This document shows positions 56,011 to 64,000 of a stretch of 64,000 nucleotides of DNA, in pieces. Location: the NCBI GenBank assembly GCA_026990765.1, contig JALXCV010000108.1:50798-114797 (forward strand). The letters are read 5' to 3'. A program made the position numbers and the translations under genes. Numbering within the stretch: position 1 is the stretch's first letter; each line of letters starts with the position of its first letter. Under the pieces are notes generated by a model. That model saw only the letters and a list, made by a program, of their open reading frames with translations. It was not told where the DNA came from and ran no database searches. The stretch comes from Hyphomicrobiales bacterium. Its GTDB lineage: Bacteria; Pseudomonadota; Alphaproteobacteria; Rhizobiales; Aestuariivirgaceae.

Positions 56011-56835
56011 ATGAATTATGTTGATGCGTCCGTCTCACCGTTGAAAAACACCGGTCAGATAAAACTGCATGGCAAGGAAGGTTTTGACGGAATGCGCAAG
56101 GCGGGCCATCTGGCAGCTGTCGCGCTTGATATGCTGGCTGAGCATGTTGTACCGGGGGTCACAACTGATCAACTGGACAAGCTGACCTTTGATTTTTGTA
56201 TGGATAATGACGCGGTTCCCGCCACCTTGCACTATCGCGGCTACAAAAAATCCCTGTGCACCTCAATAAACCATGTAGTCTGTCATGGAATTCCTGGTCC
56301 CAAGGTTTTGAAAAACGGAGATATTGTAAATATTGACATTACCCTGATCGTTGATGGCTGGCATGGTGATACATCGCGCATGTATGAGGTTGGCAAGGTT
56401 TCCCGCAAGGCCGAGCGTCTTAATGAAATTACCTATGAATGCCTGATGCGCGGTATTGAAGTTGTAAAACCGGGGGCAACTCTTGGCGATATCGGCTTTG
56501 CCATCCAGTCATATGCCGAGAGCCAGCGCTGCTCGGTTGTTCGCGATTTTTGCGGACACGGGCTTGGGAGGCTGTTTCATGATGCTCCAAATATTCTGCA
56601 CTATGGCAAGCCGGGTGAAGGTATCCAATTGCGTGAAGGCATGATTTTTACCATTGAGCCGATGATCAATCTTGGTCGCCCGCATGTTAAAATACTGGCT
56701 GATGGATGGACCGCCGTCACCCGTGACCGGTCACTGACTGCCCAGTTTGAACACTCAATCGGGGTAACCGCATCCGGCTCGGAGATTTTTACCAGATCAC
56801 CCAAAGGTCTGGACCATCCTCCCTATAATATCTGA
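56011..56835 (+). CDS. map: Methionine aminopeptidase, type I
   Basis: Removes the initiator methionine from nascent proteins. Metal ligands are visible in [20 protein letters not shown] (two Asp), [14 protein letters not shown] (His), FTIEPMI (Glu) and QFEHSIGV (Glu). The substrate-binding [11 protein letters not shown] is typical of type Ia. The 274 residues fit. radC follows 14 bp later, a common alphaproteobacterial pairing. Confidence 0.96.
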   Translation: MNYVDASVSPLKNTGQIKLHGKEGFDGMRKAGHLAAVALDMLAEHVVPGVTTDQLDKLTFDFCMDNDAVPATLHYRGYKKSLCTSINHVVCHGIPGPKVLKNGDIVNIDITLIVDGWHGDTSRMYEVGKVSRKAERLNEITYECLMRGIEVVKPGATLGDIGFAIQSYAESQRCSVVRDFCGHGLGRLFHDAPNILHYGKPGEGIQLREGMIFTIEPMINLGRPHVKILADGWTAVTRDRSLTAQFEHSIGVTASGSEIFTRSPKGLDHPPYNI

Positions 56836-56849
56836 AACCGGATCAGTTG

Positions 56850-57557
56850 ATGGCCAAGGGGGACAAGCAAAAAGCTGTGAGTGACAAGCCACATTATCTG
56901 GGACACCGCAAACGGCTGCGCGAAAGGTTTATGAGTTCAGGTGCAGATGCACTGGCAGACTATGAATTGATGGAACTGGTATTATTCCGCGCCCTTCCCC
57001 GCTCTGACACCAAGCCACTTGCCAAGACATTGATTGACCGCTTTGGATCCTTTGCCGAGGTCATAAGCGCTCCTCCTTCCCGCTTGCAGGAAGTCAAAGG
57101 GGTTGGCGAAACCGTAACAACCGAGTTGAAACTGATACAGGCAGCATCCTTGCGCCTGCAACAATCCAGTATCCTTGACAAGACACCACTGCAATCATGG
57201 TCGCAACTGATAGCCTATTGCCGCTCATCCATGGCTTATAAGGAAACCGAGCAGTTTCGCATTCTGTTTATGGACAAAAAGAATATACTGATCGCCGATG
57301 AGGTGCAGCAGGAAGGAACCGTTGACCACACACCCGTCTATACGCGCGAAGTTATCAAGCGGGCATTGGAACTGTCAGCATCTGCCATTATTCTGGTGCA
57401 TAACCACCCTTCAGGCGATGTCACCCCATCACGGGCTGATATAAACATGACCAAACAGATTATCGAGGCTGCCGAAAAACTGAATATTACCGTGCATGAC
57501 CATTTGATTATAGGACGTGAAGGCCATGCCAGCCTGAAGAGCTTGCAGCTTATCTAG
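56850..57557 (+). CDS. radC: RadC-family JAB-domain protein
   Basis: Putative DNA-associated metalloprotein with helix-hairpin-helix ([19 protein letters not shown]) followed by a JAMM domain carrying [16 protein letters not shown], the intact zinc motif. Length is about 235 residues. The ATG at 56850 is chosen over TTG at 56847. The historical DNA repair assignment is unproven for the family. Its 3' end overlaps the convergent MobA-like gene by 8 bp. Confidence 0.93.
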   Translation: MAKGDKQKAVSDKPHYLGHRKRLRERFMSSGADALADYELMELVLFRALPRSDTKPLAKTLIDRFGSFAEVISAPPSRLQEVKGVGETVTTELKLIQAASLRLQQSSILDKTPLQSWSQLIAYCRSSMAYKETEQFRILFMDKKNILIADEVQQEGTVDHTPVYTREVIKRALELSASAIILVHNHPSGDVTPSRADINMTKQIIEAAEKLNITVHDHLIIGREGHASLKSLQLI

Positions 57558-58107
57558 TGTCGAAATCATGTAACACACTGGAACTGCTCATGTTTATTTC
57601 ACAGATGAACTCGTCCAGCCTGGACAATATCTGTTTGCCGCCCTTGTCACCACAAAGTCTGGCAAGTTGTGGCAGGAATTGCGATCCCCACAATACCGGA
57701 TTGCCGCGCCGGTTTTTATAGACCGGAACGCAAATACTGTTTTCCTTGGAAAATCCATTGATTATCCTGTCATAATCCTCAGTCATCACCAGAGGCATGT
57801 CAGCCAGAACAATCATCACCCCGTCACATTCGCTGCCAGCAGCTGCAATTCCAGCCCTGATGGATGTCGAAATGCCTTTGTCATAATCAGGATTATCAAC
57901 AAACTGAACAGCAAGGCCGGACAAAGCCCCCCTGATTTCATCTGCGCGATGCCCGGTAATGACTATGGCCCGGTCAATTTTCGCATCCATTAGCTGGCGA
58001 ACCGTGCGACGCACCATGGCTTCACCATCAAACATCTCGGTCAGTTTGAACAATGGTGCCATGCGGCTGGATTTGCCGGCTGCCAGAATTATTGCTGTTA
58101 TTTTCAT
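57550..58107 (-). CDS. MobA-like nucleotidyltransferase
   Basis: NTP-transferase fold of the molybdenum-cofactor cytidylyl/guanylyltransferase type. The signature [17 protein letters not shown] is at the N-terminus, with [18 protein letters not shown] around residue 95 and RRGNPVLWG later. About 185 residues fits MocA-like enzymes. It overlaps the xdhC-family gene by one base, so the pair is probably an operon serving molybdenum hydroxylase maturation; no hydroxylase subunit is in the window. Confidence 0.88.
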   Translation of the reverse strand: MKITAIILAAGKSSRMAPLFKLTEMFDGEAMVRRTVRQLMDAKIDRAIVITGHRADEIRGALSGLAVQFVDNPDYDKGISTSIRAGIAAAGSECDGVMIVLADMPLVMTEDYDRIINGFSKENSICVPVYKNRRGNPVLWGSQFLPQLARLCGDKGGKQILSRLDEFICEINMSSSSVLHDFDTR

Positions 58108-59036
58108 CAAGGATGATGCCTCAGGGCTGCCGTCATCTGGGCCATGATCGAAATGGCGATCTCGGCTGCCCCCCTTGCCCCGATGTCCAGCCCGATCGGG
58201 CCTTTTATGCGCTCAAGCCCTTGTTGATCTTTCATCCGTTCCAGCCGCGCTGCATGGGTTCGCCTTGAACCAAGCGCGCCGATGTAAAAACATTCACTGG
58301 GCAAAGCCATGCGCAATGCTGGATCATCAATTTTGGGATCATGGGTCAAGGCTATAAATGCGGTTCGCCTGTCCAGAGTATAATCCTTGAGCACCTCATC
58401 AGGCCAGCCAGCATGTAATTCAACATCGGGAAATCTCTCACGGCTGGCAAAACCGGATCTTGGGTCAATCACTGTAATCTCATAATCTGCCAGACGGGCT
58501 ATCGGAATCACCGCCTGTGAAATATGAACCGCTCCGATAATTATCAGTTGCAGGGCTGATTCATACACATGAATGAAACTGTTATCTTCAATCCGGCTTG
58601 CCGCAAGCTCGGGCACTGAATACGAAACCGTCTGTGCACCGCTTTCAAGATCAGTAATGCAGCTAACTGGCTGGCGTTTGTCATGCGCGGCAACGATTGC
58701 AGCTATATTGTGCAGCTTGCGCTCATCAATGCTTTCAACCAGTATTTTGATACGCCCGCCACAGGCCAGACCAACTTGCCAAGCTGCCTCATTGGCAACA
58801 CCAAACTCCAATATTGTAAAACCATTGGTCTGTATCAGTTCAACCGCTTCGGTAATGACCGCAGCTTCAACACAACCACCGGAAACCGAACCTTCAAACT
58901 CACCATTGGCATCAATGACAAGCCTGGAACCAACCGGTTGCGGCGCCGACCCCCATGTTTCCAGAACCGTCGCAACAGCAATCGCTCGCCCCTGCCCTGA
59001 CCAGTCAATAGCGGTGGAAAGAATGTTGTTATTCAT
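58107..59036 (-). CDS. XdhC/CoxI-family molybdenum-enzyme maturation protein
   Basis: Binds sulfurated molybdenum cofactor and delivers it to xanthine dehydrogenase-type enzymes. The N-terminal XdhC/CoxI domain has VLETWGSAPQPVGSRLVIDA and EGSVSGGCVEAAVI; the C-terminal Rossmann domain has LIIIGAVHISQAVIPIA and YEITVIDPRSGFASRERF and ends near IGLDIGARGAAEIAISIMAQ. The ATG at 59036 is preferred to TTG at 59048. About 309 residues. Coupled to the MobA-like gene. Confidence 0.9.
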   Translation of the reverse strand: MNNNILSTAIDWSGQGRAIAVATVLETWGSAPQPVGSRLVIDANGEFEGSVSGGCVEAAVITEAVELIQTNGFTILEFGVANEAAWQVGLACGGRIKILVESIDERKLHNIAAIVAAHDKRQPVSCITDLESGAQTVSYSVPELAASRIEDNSFIHVYESALQLIIIGAVHISQAVIPIARLADYEITVIDPRSGFASRERFPDVELHAGWPDEVLKDYTLDRRTAFIALTHDPKIDDPALRMALPSECFYIGALGSRRTHAARLERMKDQQGLERIKGPIGLDIGARGAAEIAISIMAQMTAALRHHP

Positions 59037-59277
59037 CGGTTGTGGCAATCGCTTGCAAGAAAATTCAGACTATCTGGAATTAATATATCCATTGCAATTG
59101 TTTAGTTCTGCAAAGGCATAAATTACGGGCTAGTTAATCATCCAGTGTGTTGATTAAACACAATATCTGAAGGGCCATGAACATTCAAGTCAATGTCTTG
59201 ACTGACACAAAAACCACGGGTCAGAAATAGCCAAATCCCGGCAGGCTTCAGCTATAAATTCTTGCATCTCAACCGTC

Positions 59278-59297
59278 ATACCTGCGAAGGCAGGTAT
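59278..59297. repeat. REP-like hairpin in a 490-bp intergenic region
   Basis: ATACCTGC-gaag-GCAGGTAT, a perfect 8-bp stem within cgtcatacctgcgaaggcag, resembling the dispersed GTCAT-CCTGC palindromes common in alphaproteobacterial genomes. The remainder of 59037-59541 shows no gene. Confidence 0.7.
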
Positions 59298-59457
59298 CCA
59301 AATGGATGCTGAATTCCAATTCTATACTACCCAGGTGGATAACTACACTCTAATGAATGACAATTAGTCATAGATAATCTGAATAACAAAGCTTGAGAGA
59401 AGCTTTCATAGCATCAAACCAATACAAAATGCTCAGAACAATTGAATAGAGGTAACA

Positions 59458-59467
59458 TTTACGTAAA
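59458..59467. promoter_or_regulatory. Palindrome upstream of fadE, candidate operator
   Basis: TTTACGTAAA, a perfect 10-bp palindrome about 75 bp before the fadE ATG. TetR-type fatty-acid regulators bind such sites; the assignment is speculative. Confidence 0.3.
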
Positions 59468-59541
59468 GAGTAATGTCTTTAATATGTCAATTTTTTGCCC
59501 TATATACATTCCATAGTGCAACCGTTAACTGAAAGGCTGCC

Positions 59542-61764
59542 ATGAGCGAAAATCTTACACCGCGCCAGAAATACATTACCAGACCAGTATTGAACTGGGT
59601 CCGTGGTGTGCTCCCCACAATATCCAAAACCGAACGTGAAGCGCTCGATGCGGGCACTATATGGTGGGATGCAGAGCTGATGCGTGGCAATCCTGACTTC
59701 TCAAAACTGCTTGCAACTCCCCGATATGAATTAACTGACGAAGAACAGGAGTTTATCGACGGTCCGGTTGAGCAATTATGCCGGATGACCGATGACTGGC
59801 AGATAAACTTTGAAGAAAAGGACATCCCGGAAAATATCTGGAAGCACATAAAGCAAACCGGTTTTCTTGGAATGATCATCCCGCCTGAATATGGCGGCAA
59901 GGGTTTTTCAGCCACGGCCATTTCTGAAATTGTGATAAAAATCTCATCTACCAGCCCGTCCATGGCGGTTACAGTTATCGTTCCCAACTCGCTGGGACCT
60001 GGTGAATTGCTGGTTATGTATGGCACAGATGAGCAAAAACAGCACTATTTGCCCCGTCTTGCCGATGGACGCGATATTCCAGCCTTTGCCCTGACCTCGG
60101 TAGATGCCGGATCAGACGCCACCTCGATGACTGATGTCGGGATTGTCTGTTATGAACAATATAAGGGCAAAAAAACCCTTGGCATGCGGGTTAACTGGTC
60201 CAAACGCTATATTTCACTGGGTCCGGTTTGTTCCGTGCTGGGTCTGGCTTTTGATGTGAAGGATCCCGATGGTATTTTGGGCGATGAAATTGACCTTGGC
60301 ATTACCCTTGCTCTCATTCCAACCGACACCAAAGGCGTTGAAACAGGCCGCCGGCACATCCCCTCAATGCAGTCATTCCCCAATGGCCCAACTACCGGCA
60401 AGGATGTATTTGTACCCATGGACTGGATTATCGGTGGTCAGCCGCGACTTGGTGAAGGCTGGCGAATGCTGGTAACCGCCCTTGCTGCTGGTCGCGGTAT
60501 CATGTTGCCGGCCATGTCGGTATCGGGCATGAAACTTGCCACTTTTGCAACCGGTGCCTATTCCAGAATTCGTGAGCAGTTCAACCTGCCCATTTCCCGG
60601 TTTGAAGGTATTCAGGAAGTTGCCGCCAGAATTGCCGGTGACACCTACACCCTTGATGCAGCCAGAAGACTGACCCTGCAAGCGCTGGATGATGGTGAAA
60701 AACCGGCGGTGATTTCTGCCATAATGAAATATCACGCCACCGAGGGCATGCGCCGCACTATCAATGATGCCATGGATATTCATTCCGGCAAGGCGGTAAT
60801 TGATGGCCCGAAAAACTATCTGTCATCGGCTTATCGCGCCATTCCCATTGCCATAACGGTTGAAGGCGCCAATATCCTCACCCGTTCGCTGATGATTTAT
60901 GGTCAGGGATCGGTTCGCTGTCACCCCTATTTGCAGGATGAAATTGCCGCGGCTGAAAACCTGGACCATGATCAGGCACTGCTTGATTTTGACAAGCTGC
61001 TATTCGCCCATATTGCCTATTCAACCAAAAACAAATTGCGCGCCTTTGCCCGCGGCTGGACATTCTCCCTGTTATCATCAGCACCGGTCAATAATGAAAC
61101 CGCACGCTATTTCAAACAGATCAAACGCCTGTCTGCCGCCCTTGCCTTTGTCTCTGACATCTCCATGGCAGTGCTGGGTGGTTCCTTGAAACGCAAGGAA
61201 ATGCTTTCTGCCCGGCTTGGTGATGTATTGTCACATTTATATATGGTTTCAGCCATTCTAAAACGCTTTGATGATACCGGCAGACCGGCAGTTGATCTGC
61301 CAATAGTGCATTATGCCGCCCAGACCAGCCTCAACAAGGCCGATACGGCATTAAATGAAGCTTTAAGAAACTTCCCCAACCGGTTGATGTCATGGTCTTT
61401 ACGCTTTCTGTTGCAACCATTAGGGGTCAGATGCAAGAAACCCAAAGACAATCTGACAAGCAAGGTTTCCAATCTGATTTCAGAACCAAATGATGCCAGA
61501 AGTCGGTTGACTGACGGTATTTTCGTTTCTGATGATATAGAACTTGGCCGGGTGGAAAAAGCCTTCCAGATGATGGTTGAACTCGATCCGGTGAAACAGA
61601 AAATGCGCAAGGCCCGGATACGCTCAGCCGATGAAGCAGCGGAAAAAGGCATCATAACCGATAATGAGGCTGCCAGAATGAAACAGGCTCTGGAACTGGT
61701 TCGGCAAGTCTGTCAGGTTGATGATTTTACCCTTGAGCAGATAAAATCAGGAAAAACCCGTTAA
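59542..61764 (+). CDS. fadE: Acyl-CoA dehydrogenase FadE
   Basis: FAD-dependent first step of fatty acid beta-oxidation. The N-terminal extension is followed by FLGMIIPPEYGGKGFSATAI, the central barrel with LPRLADGRDIPAFALTSVDA, and the helical FAD-binding domain with GEGWRMLVTALAAGRGIMLP. The C-terminal region (about 510-740) is the DUF1974 extension found only in FadE-type enzymes. The 740 residues are typical of the alphaproteobacterial form. The stop overlaps the next ATG (taATG). Confidence 0.93.
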   Translation: MSENLTPRQKYITRPVLNWVRGVLPTISKTEREALDAGTIWWDAELMRGNPDFSKLLATPRYELTDEEQEFIDGPVEQLCRMTDDWQINFEEKDIPENIWKHIKQTGFLGMIIPPEYGGKGFSATAISEIVIKISSTSPSMAVTVIVPNSLGPGELLVMYGTDEQKQHYLPRLADGRDIPAFALTSVDAGSDATSMTDVGIVCYEQYKGKKTLGMRVNWSKRYISLGPVCSVLGLAFDVKDPDGILGDEIDLGITLALIPTDTKGVETGRRHIPSMQSFPNGPTTGKDVFVPMDWIIGGQPRLGEGWRMLVTALAAGRGIMLPAMSVSGMKLATFATGAYSRIREQFNLPISRFEGIQEVAARIAGDTYTLDAARRLTLQALDDGEKPAVISAIMKYHATEGMRRTINDAMDIHSGKAVIDGPKNYLSSAYRAIPIAITVEGANILTRSLMIYGQGSVRCHPYLQDEIAAAENLDHDQALLDFDKLLFAHIAYSTKNKLRAFARGWTFSLLSSAPVNNETARYFKQIKRLSAALAFVSDISMAVLGGSLKRKEMLSARLGDVLSHLYMVSAILKRFDDTGRPAVDLPIVHYAAQTSLNKADTALNEALRNFPNRLMSWSLRFLLQPLGVRCKKPKDNLTSKVSNLISEPNDARSRLTDGIFVSDDIELGRVEKAFQMMVELDPVKQKMRKARIRSADEAAEKGIITDNEAARMKQALELVRQVCQVDDFTLEQIKSGKTR

Positions 61765-62114
61765 TGAGCCGTTTTGCCAACACCCCGGAACCACCTTATT
61801 ACGCAGTTATATTCACCAGTCAGCATAGTGGAGTTGATCAGGATGAATACGCCAATATGGCAGATAAAATGCTTGAACTGGCAAAAACCATGCCGGGATA
61901 TCTGGGAGCAGAATCAGCCAGAGACAATAACGGACTTGGCATAACCGTGTCTTACTGGCGCGATGAAGCCTCAATTGCCAACTGGAAAAGTCACGCAGAA
62001 CATGTTGAAGCGCGTGAAAAAGGCAATCACAAGTGGTATGATCACTATGAATTGCGCGTAGCCAGAGTTGAACGGTCCTATAATGGCCCGCAACACAAGG
62101 CAGCAAAACCATAA
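61764..62114 (+). CDS. Antibiotic biosynthesis monooxygenase-domain (ABM) protein
   Basis: Small ferredoxin-like dimeric alpha/beta-barrel protein of 116 residues. The core includes YYAVIFTSQHSG, MLELAKTMPGYLGAESARD and ISVTVSYWRDEASIANWKSH-like strands (here LGITVSYWRDEASIANWK), which define the ABM fold. It overlaps fadE by one base and sits 14 bp before fadI, so it belongs to the beta-oxidation operon. A heme- or acyl-related oxidative role is possible; the substrate is unknown. Confidence 0.88.
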   Translation: MSRFANTPEPPYYAVIFTSQHSGVDQDEYANMADKMLELAKTMPGYLGAESARDNNGLGITVSYWRDEASIANWKSHAEHVEAREKGNHKWYDHYELRVARVERSYNGPQHKAAKP

Positions 62115-62128
62115 AACAGGAGAAACAG

Positions 62129-63430
62129 ATGGCTCAATCCAGCCCGCCGGCAGGTCGCAATGTTTATATCATCGATGGTGCCCGTACCCCGATGATCAAG
62201 GCTGGCAGCAAACCGGGAGCTTTCACCCCGGTTGATCTGGCTGTTGAAGCCGCAAGGCCGCTTCTGGCCCGCCAGCCATTTGATCCACGCGAATTTGATG
62301 AGGTAATTCTTGGCATTGTCAATGTACATGCCGATGAAGTCAATCCAGGAAGGGTTGCCGCTTTAAGACTTGGTTGTGGCAATGAAGTACCCGGCTGGAC
62401 AGTGCAGCGCAATTGTGCTTCCGGTCAGCAGTCAATCGACACGGCATTCAGATATATTGCTTCTGGCAAGGCCGATTTGATACTGGCTGGTGGCACCGAG
62501 GCCCTGTCACATGCCCCGTTATTGTTCTCTCAAAAGGCTGCCGGCTGGTTCGGTAGTTTCATGAGCGCCAGAACAACGGGTCAGAAACTGGCAGCATTGC
62601 AAAACTTCAGACCCGATATGTTAAAACCGTCAATCGGCATATTGCGCGGCCTTACCGATCCGGTTGCAAAGCTCAATATGGGCCAGACCGTTGAAATTCT
62701 GGCTCATCGTTTCAATATTTCAAGACATGATGCCGATGCCTATGCTGTGCAGTCACACCAAAGGCTCGCTGCAGCCCACAAGAGCGGCCATCTGGAAGAA
62801 ATGCACTCCATGATTGATCGCAAGGGCAATATTTATGATTTTGACGACGGTGTTCGCCCTGACAGTTCGGTTGAAAAACTGGCCAAACTCAAACCGGCAT
62901 TTGAAAGACCATTCGGCAAGGTAACTGCCGGCAATTCCTCCCAGCTAACCGATGGTGCTTCCTGGACGATTATTGCATCTGAAGATGCGATTAAAAAATA
63001 TGGTCTTAAACCCATGGCCAGAATTGTCGACAGTGAATGGGCAGCACTTGATCCGGCAACCATGGGGCTGGGACCGGCCATTGCCTCATCCAACCTGCTC
63101 AAACGTCTGAATTTGAAACGTACAGATGTTGGAGCATGGGAAATAAATGAAGCCTTTGCCGCTCAGGTTCTGTCCTGCCTGAAAGCCCTTGATGAAAAGG
63201 ACTTCAACCAGAATATTCTTGGACGCGATGAAGTGTTCGGTGAAATCCCGATGGAGCAGTTGAATATTGATGGCGGTGCAATCAGTCTTGGTCACCCGGT
63301 TGGTACATCCGGCAATCGCATCACTTTGCATCTGATCCATGTCATGCGCCGTCTTGGCGCCAAAATGGGCATAGCCAGTGAGTGTATTGGCGGCGGTATG
63401 GGCGGTGCAATGCTGCTTGAAATCATATAG
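62129..63430 (+). CDS. fadI: Acetyl-CoA C-acyltransferase FadI (thiolase)
   Basis: Thiolytic last step of beta-oxidation. The active-site Cys lies in WTVQRNCASGQQSIDTAF (about residue 95); the C-terminal loops INEAFAAQVL, GGAISLGHPVGTSGNRIT and CIGGGMGGAML carry the catalytic His and Cys. The 433 residues match the FadI subgroup. It starts after an AGGAG site in acaggagaaacag and precedes fadJ by 11 bp. Confidence 0.95.
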   Translation: MAQSSPPAGRNVYIIDGARTPMIKAGSKPGAFTPVDLAVEAARPLLARQPFDPREFDEVILGIVNVHADEVNPGRVAALRLGCGNEVPGWTVQRNCASGQQSIDTAFRYIASGKADLILAGGTEALSHAPLLFSQKAAGWFGSFMSARTTGQKLAALQNFRPDMLKPSIGILRGLTDPVAKLNMGQTVEILAHRFNISRHDADAYAVQSHQRLAAAHKSGHLEEMHSMIDRKGNIYDFDDGVRPDSSVEKLAKLKPAFERPFGKVTAGNSSQLTDGASWTIIASEDAIKKYGLKPMARIVDSEWAALDPATMGLGPAIASSNLLKRLNLKRTDVGAWEINEAFAAQVLSCLKALDEKDFNQNILGRDEVFGEIPMEQLNIDGGAISLGHPVGTSGNRITLHLIHVMRRLGAKMGIASECIGGGMGGAMLLEII

Positions 63431-63441
63431 GGAGCAACGCC

Positions 63442-63996
63442 ATGCGACAGATAAACCAGAAACGCCTTGATGCCCTCAAACAACTGACCATTTCCAGCCT
63501 GACCATGCCGGTTGCTGCCGGCAATCAGCCAGATACCGGAACTTTTGAGCACTGGAAACTGGTGCTGGATGAGCACCGGGTTTTATGGGCCATACTCGAT
63601 AAAAAAGATCACTCCACCAATACCTTGTCAGAAAGTGTTTTGCTGGAAATGGACCAGATGCTGGATATTGCCCATGCTGTTCATCCAGTTGCCCTGGTGC
63701 TGCGTTCAGCCAAAACCAACGGTTTTGTTGCCGGAGCTGAAATATCCGAATTTGTCGAAATGAAAGACCCGATAAAGGTCCGCCACAAAATTGAAGGCGG
63801 ATTGGCCATATTCGACAAGCTGGCTGATTTTCACGCACCCACCATTGCCCTCATACACGGGTTTTGTCTGGGCGGCGGGCTGGAACTGGCGCTGGCCTGT
63901 GACTACCGGATAGCAACCCCTGATTCAAAGCTGGGCTTTCCTGAAGTCCTGCTTGGTCTGCATCCTGGCCTTGCCGGAACATGGCGCTCTTTGTAG
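63442..63996 (+). CDS. fadJ: FadJ-like enoyl-CoA hydratase/3-hydroxyacyl-CoA dehydrogenase, N-terminal part
   Basis: The crotonase domain of a fatty-oxidation multifunctional protein begins here: LRSAKTNGFVAGAEISEFVE, LIHGFCLGGGLELALACDYR and LGFPEVLLGLHPGLAGTWR, with both oxyanion-hole segments intact. The frame stops at TAG 63994-63996, four bases before the window end, where the family continues for about 500 more residues. Either a frameshift/nonsense lesion or a sequence error lies at TGGCGCTCTTTGTAG, or the gene is truncated. It follows fadI in the expected order. Confidence 0.8.
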   Translation: MRQINQKRLDALKQLTISSLTMPVAAGNQPDTGTFEHWKLVLDEHRVLWAILDKKDHSTNTLSESVLLEMDQMLDIAHAVHPVALVLRSAKTNGFVAGAEISEFVEMKDPIKVRHKIEGGLAIFDKLADFHAPTIALIHGFCLGGGLELALACDYRIATPDSKLGFPEVLLGLHPGLAGTWRSL

Positions 63997-64000
63997 CCTT

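Overview
The window is a chromosomal segment of an alphaproteobacterium. The gene orders SPOR protein-nagZ-scpA-scpB-tatABC-serS-surE-pcm, rlpA-dac-tmk-holB-metG-tatD-MBL-mazG and hflX/hfq/trkA are typical of Alphaproteobacteria, especially Rhizobiales-like lineages. No genus can be fixed from the sequence alone. Base composition is moderate and coding density is high.

Layout. (1) 1-8830: cell envelope, chromosome condensation (ScpAB), Tat export and tRNA charging genes, all on the + strand. (2) 8894-9771: an IS5-family (IS427-like) insertion sequence with perfect ends and a nonsense-mutated transposase. (3) 9768-27088: MmgE/PrpD protein, the rlpA-to-mazG cluster, a frameshifted aminotransferase, hflX-hfq, trkA, two alpha/beta hydrolases and a kinase/ATPase fusion. 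(4) 27187-27595: two families of duplicated palindromic repeats. (5) 27597-49899: a 22.3-kb integrative mobilizable element inserted at the 3' end of a tRNA-Leu(TAA) gene. (6) 49896-64000: tRNA-Leu, SulP transporter, gpt, a hybrid histidine kinase, a CinA-like protein, map, radC, a MobA-like/XdhC pair and a fatty acid beta-oxidation operon (fadE-ABM-fadI-fadJ) cut by the window edge.

The mobile element is the most interesting part. Its ends carry the 10-bp direct repeat AAATGGTGCG. The large serine recombinase at its right end reads out of the element into the antisense strand of the tRNA gene. If the two ends are joined in silico, the recombinase frame instead continues into the left end for 32 codons and stops in an ATGA overlap with mobC. 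The circular form would therefore carry a recombinase-mobC-relaxase operon that integration splits, so mobilization may be tied to excision. No type IV secretion genes are seen, so transfer would need a helper.

The cargo is a defence island. Six genes are packed head to tail on the minus strand: hsdM, hsdS, an Abi_C-like gene, a GmrSD-like DUF262/DUF1524 gene, hsdR, and a reverse transcriptase of unassigned (UG/Abi-like) type. Between the Abi_C-like gene and the DUF262 gene lies a recombination scar: the first 15 codons of hsdR joined to the last codons of a different hsdS. This shows that the DUF262 module was added from another type I locus. Upstream of hsdM are a nonsense-mutated ribbon-helix-helix regulator and a 340-bp array of strong hairpins. 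Further cargo includes a class II Fic protein with operator-like 10-bp repeats, a YoaP-like acetyltransferase, IS3 and IS110 remnants, an AT-rich two-gene membrane pair, an HExxH metalloprotease-like protein and an unknown 256-residue protein.
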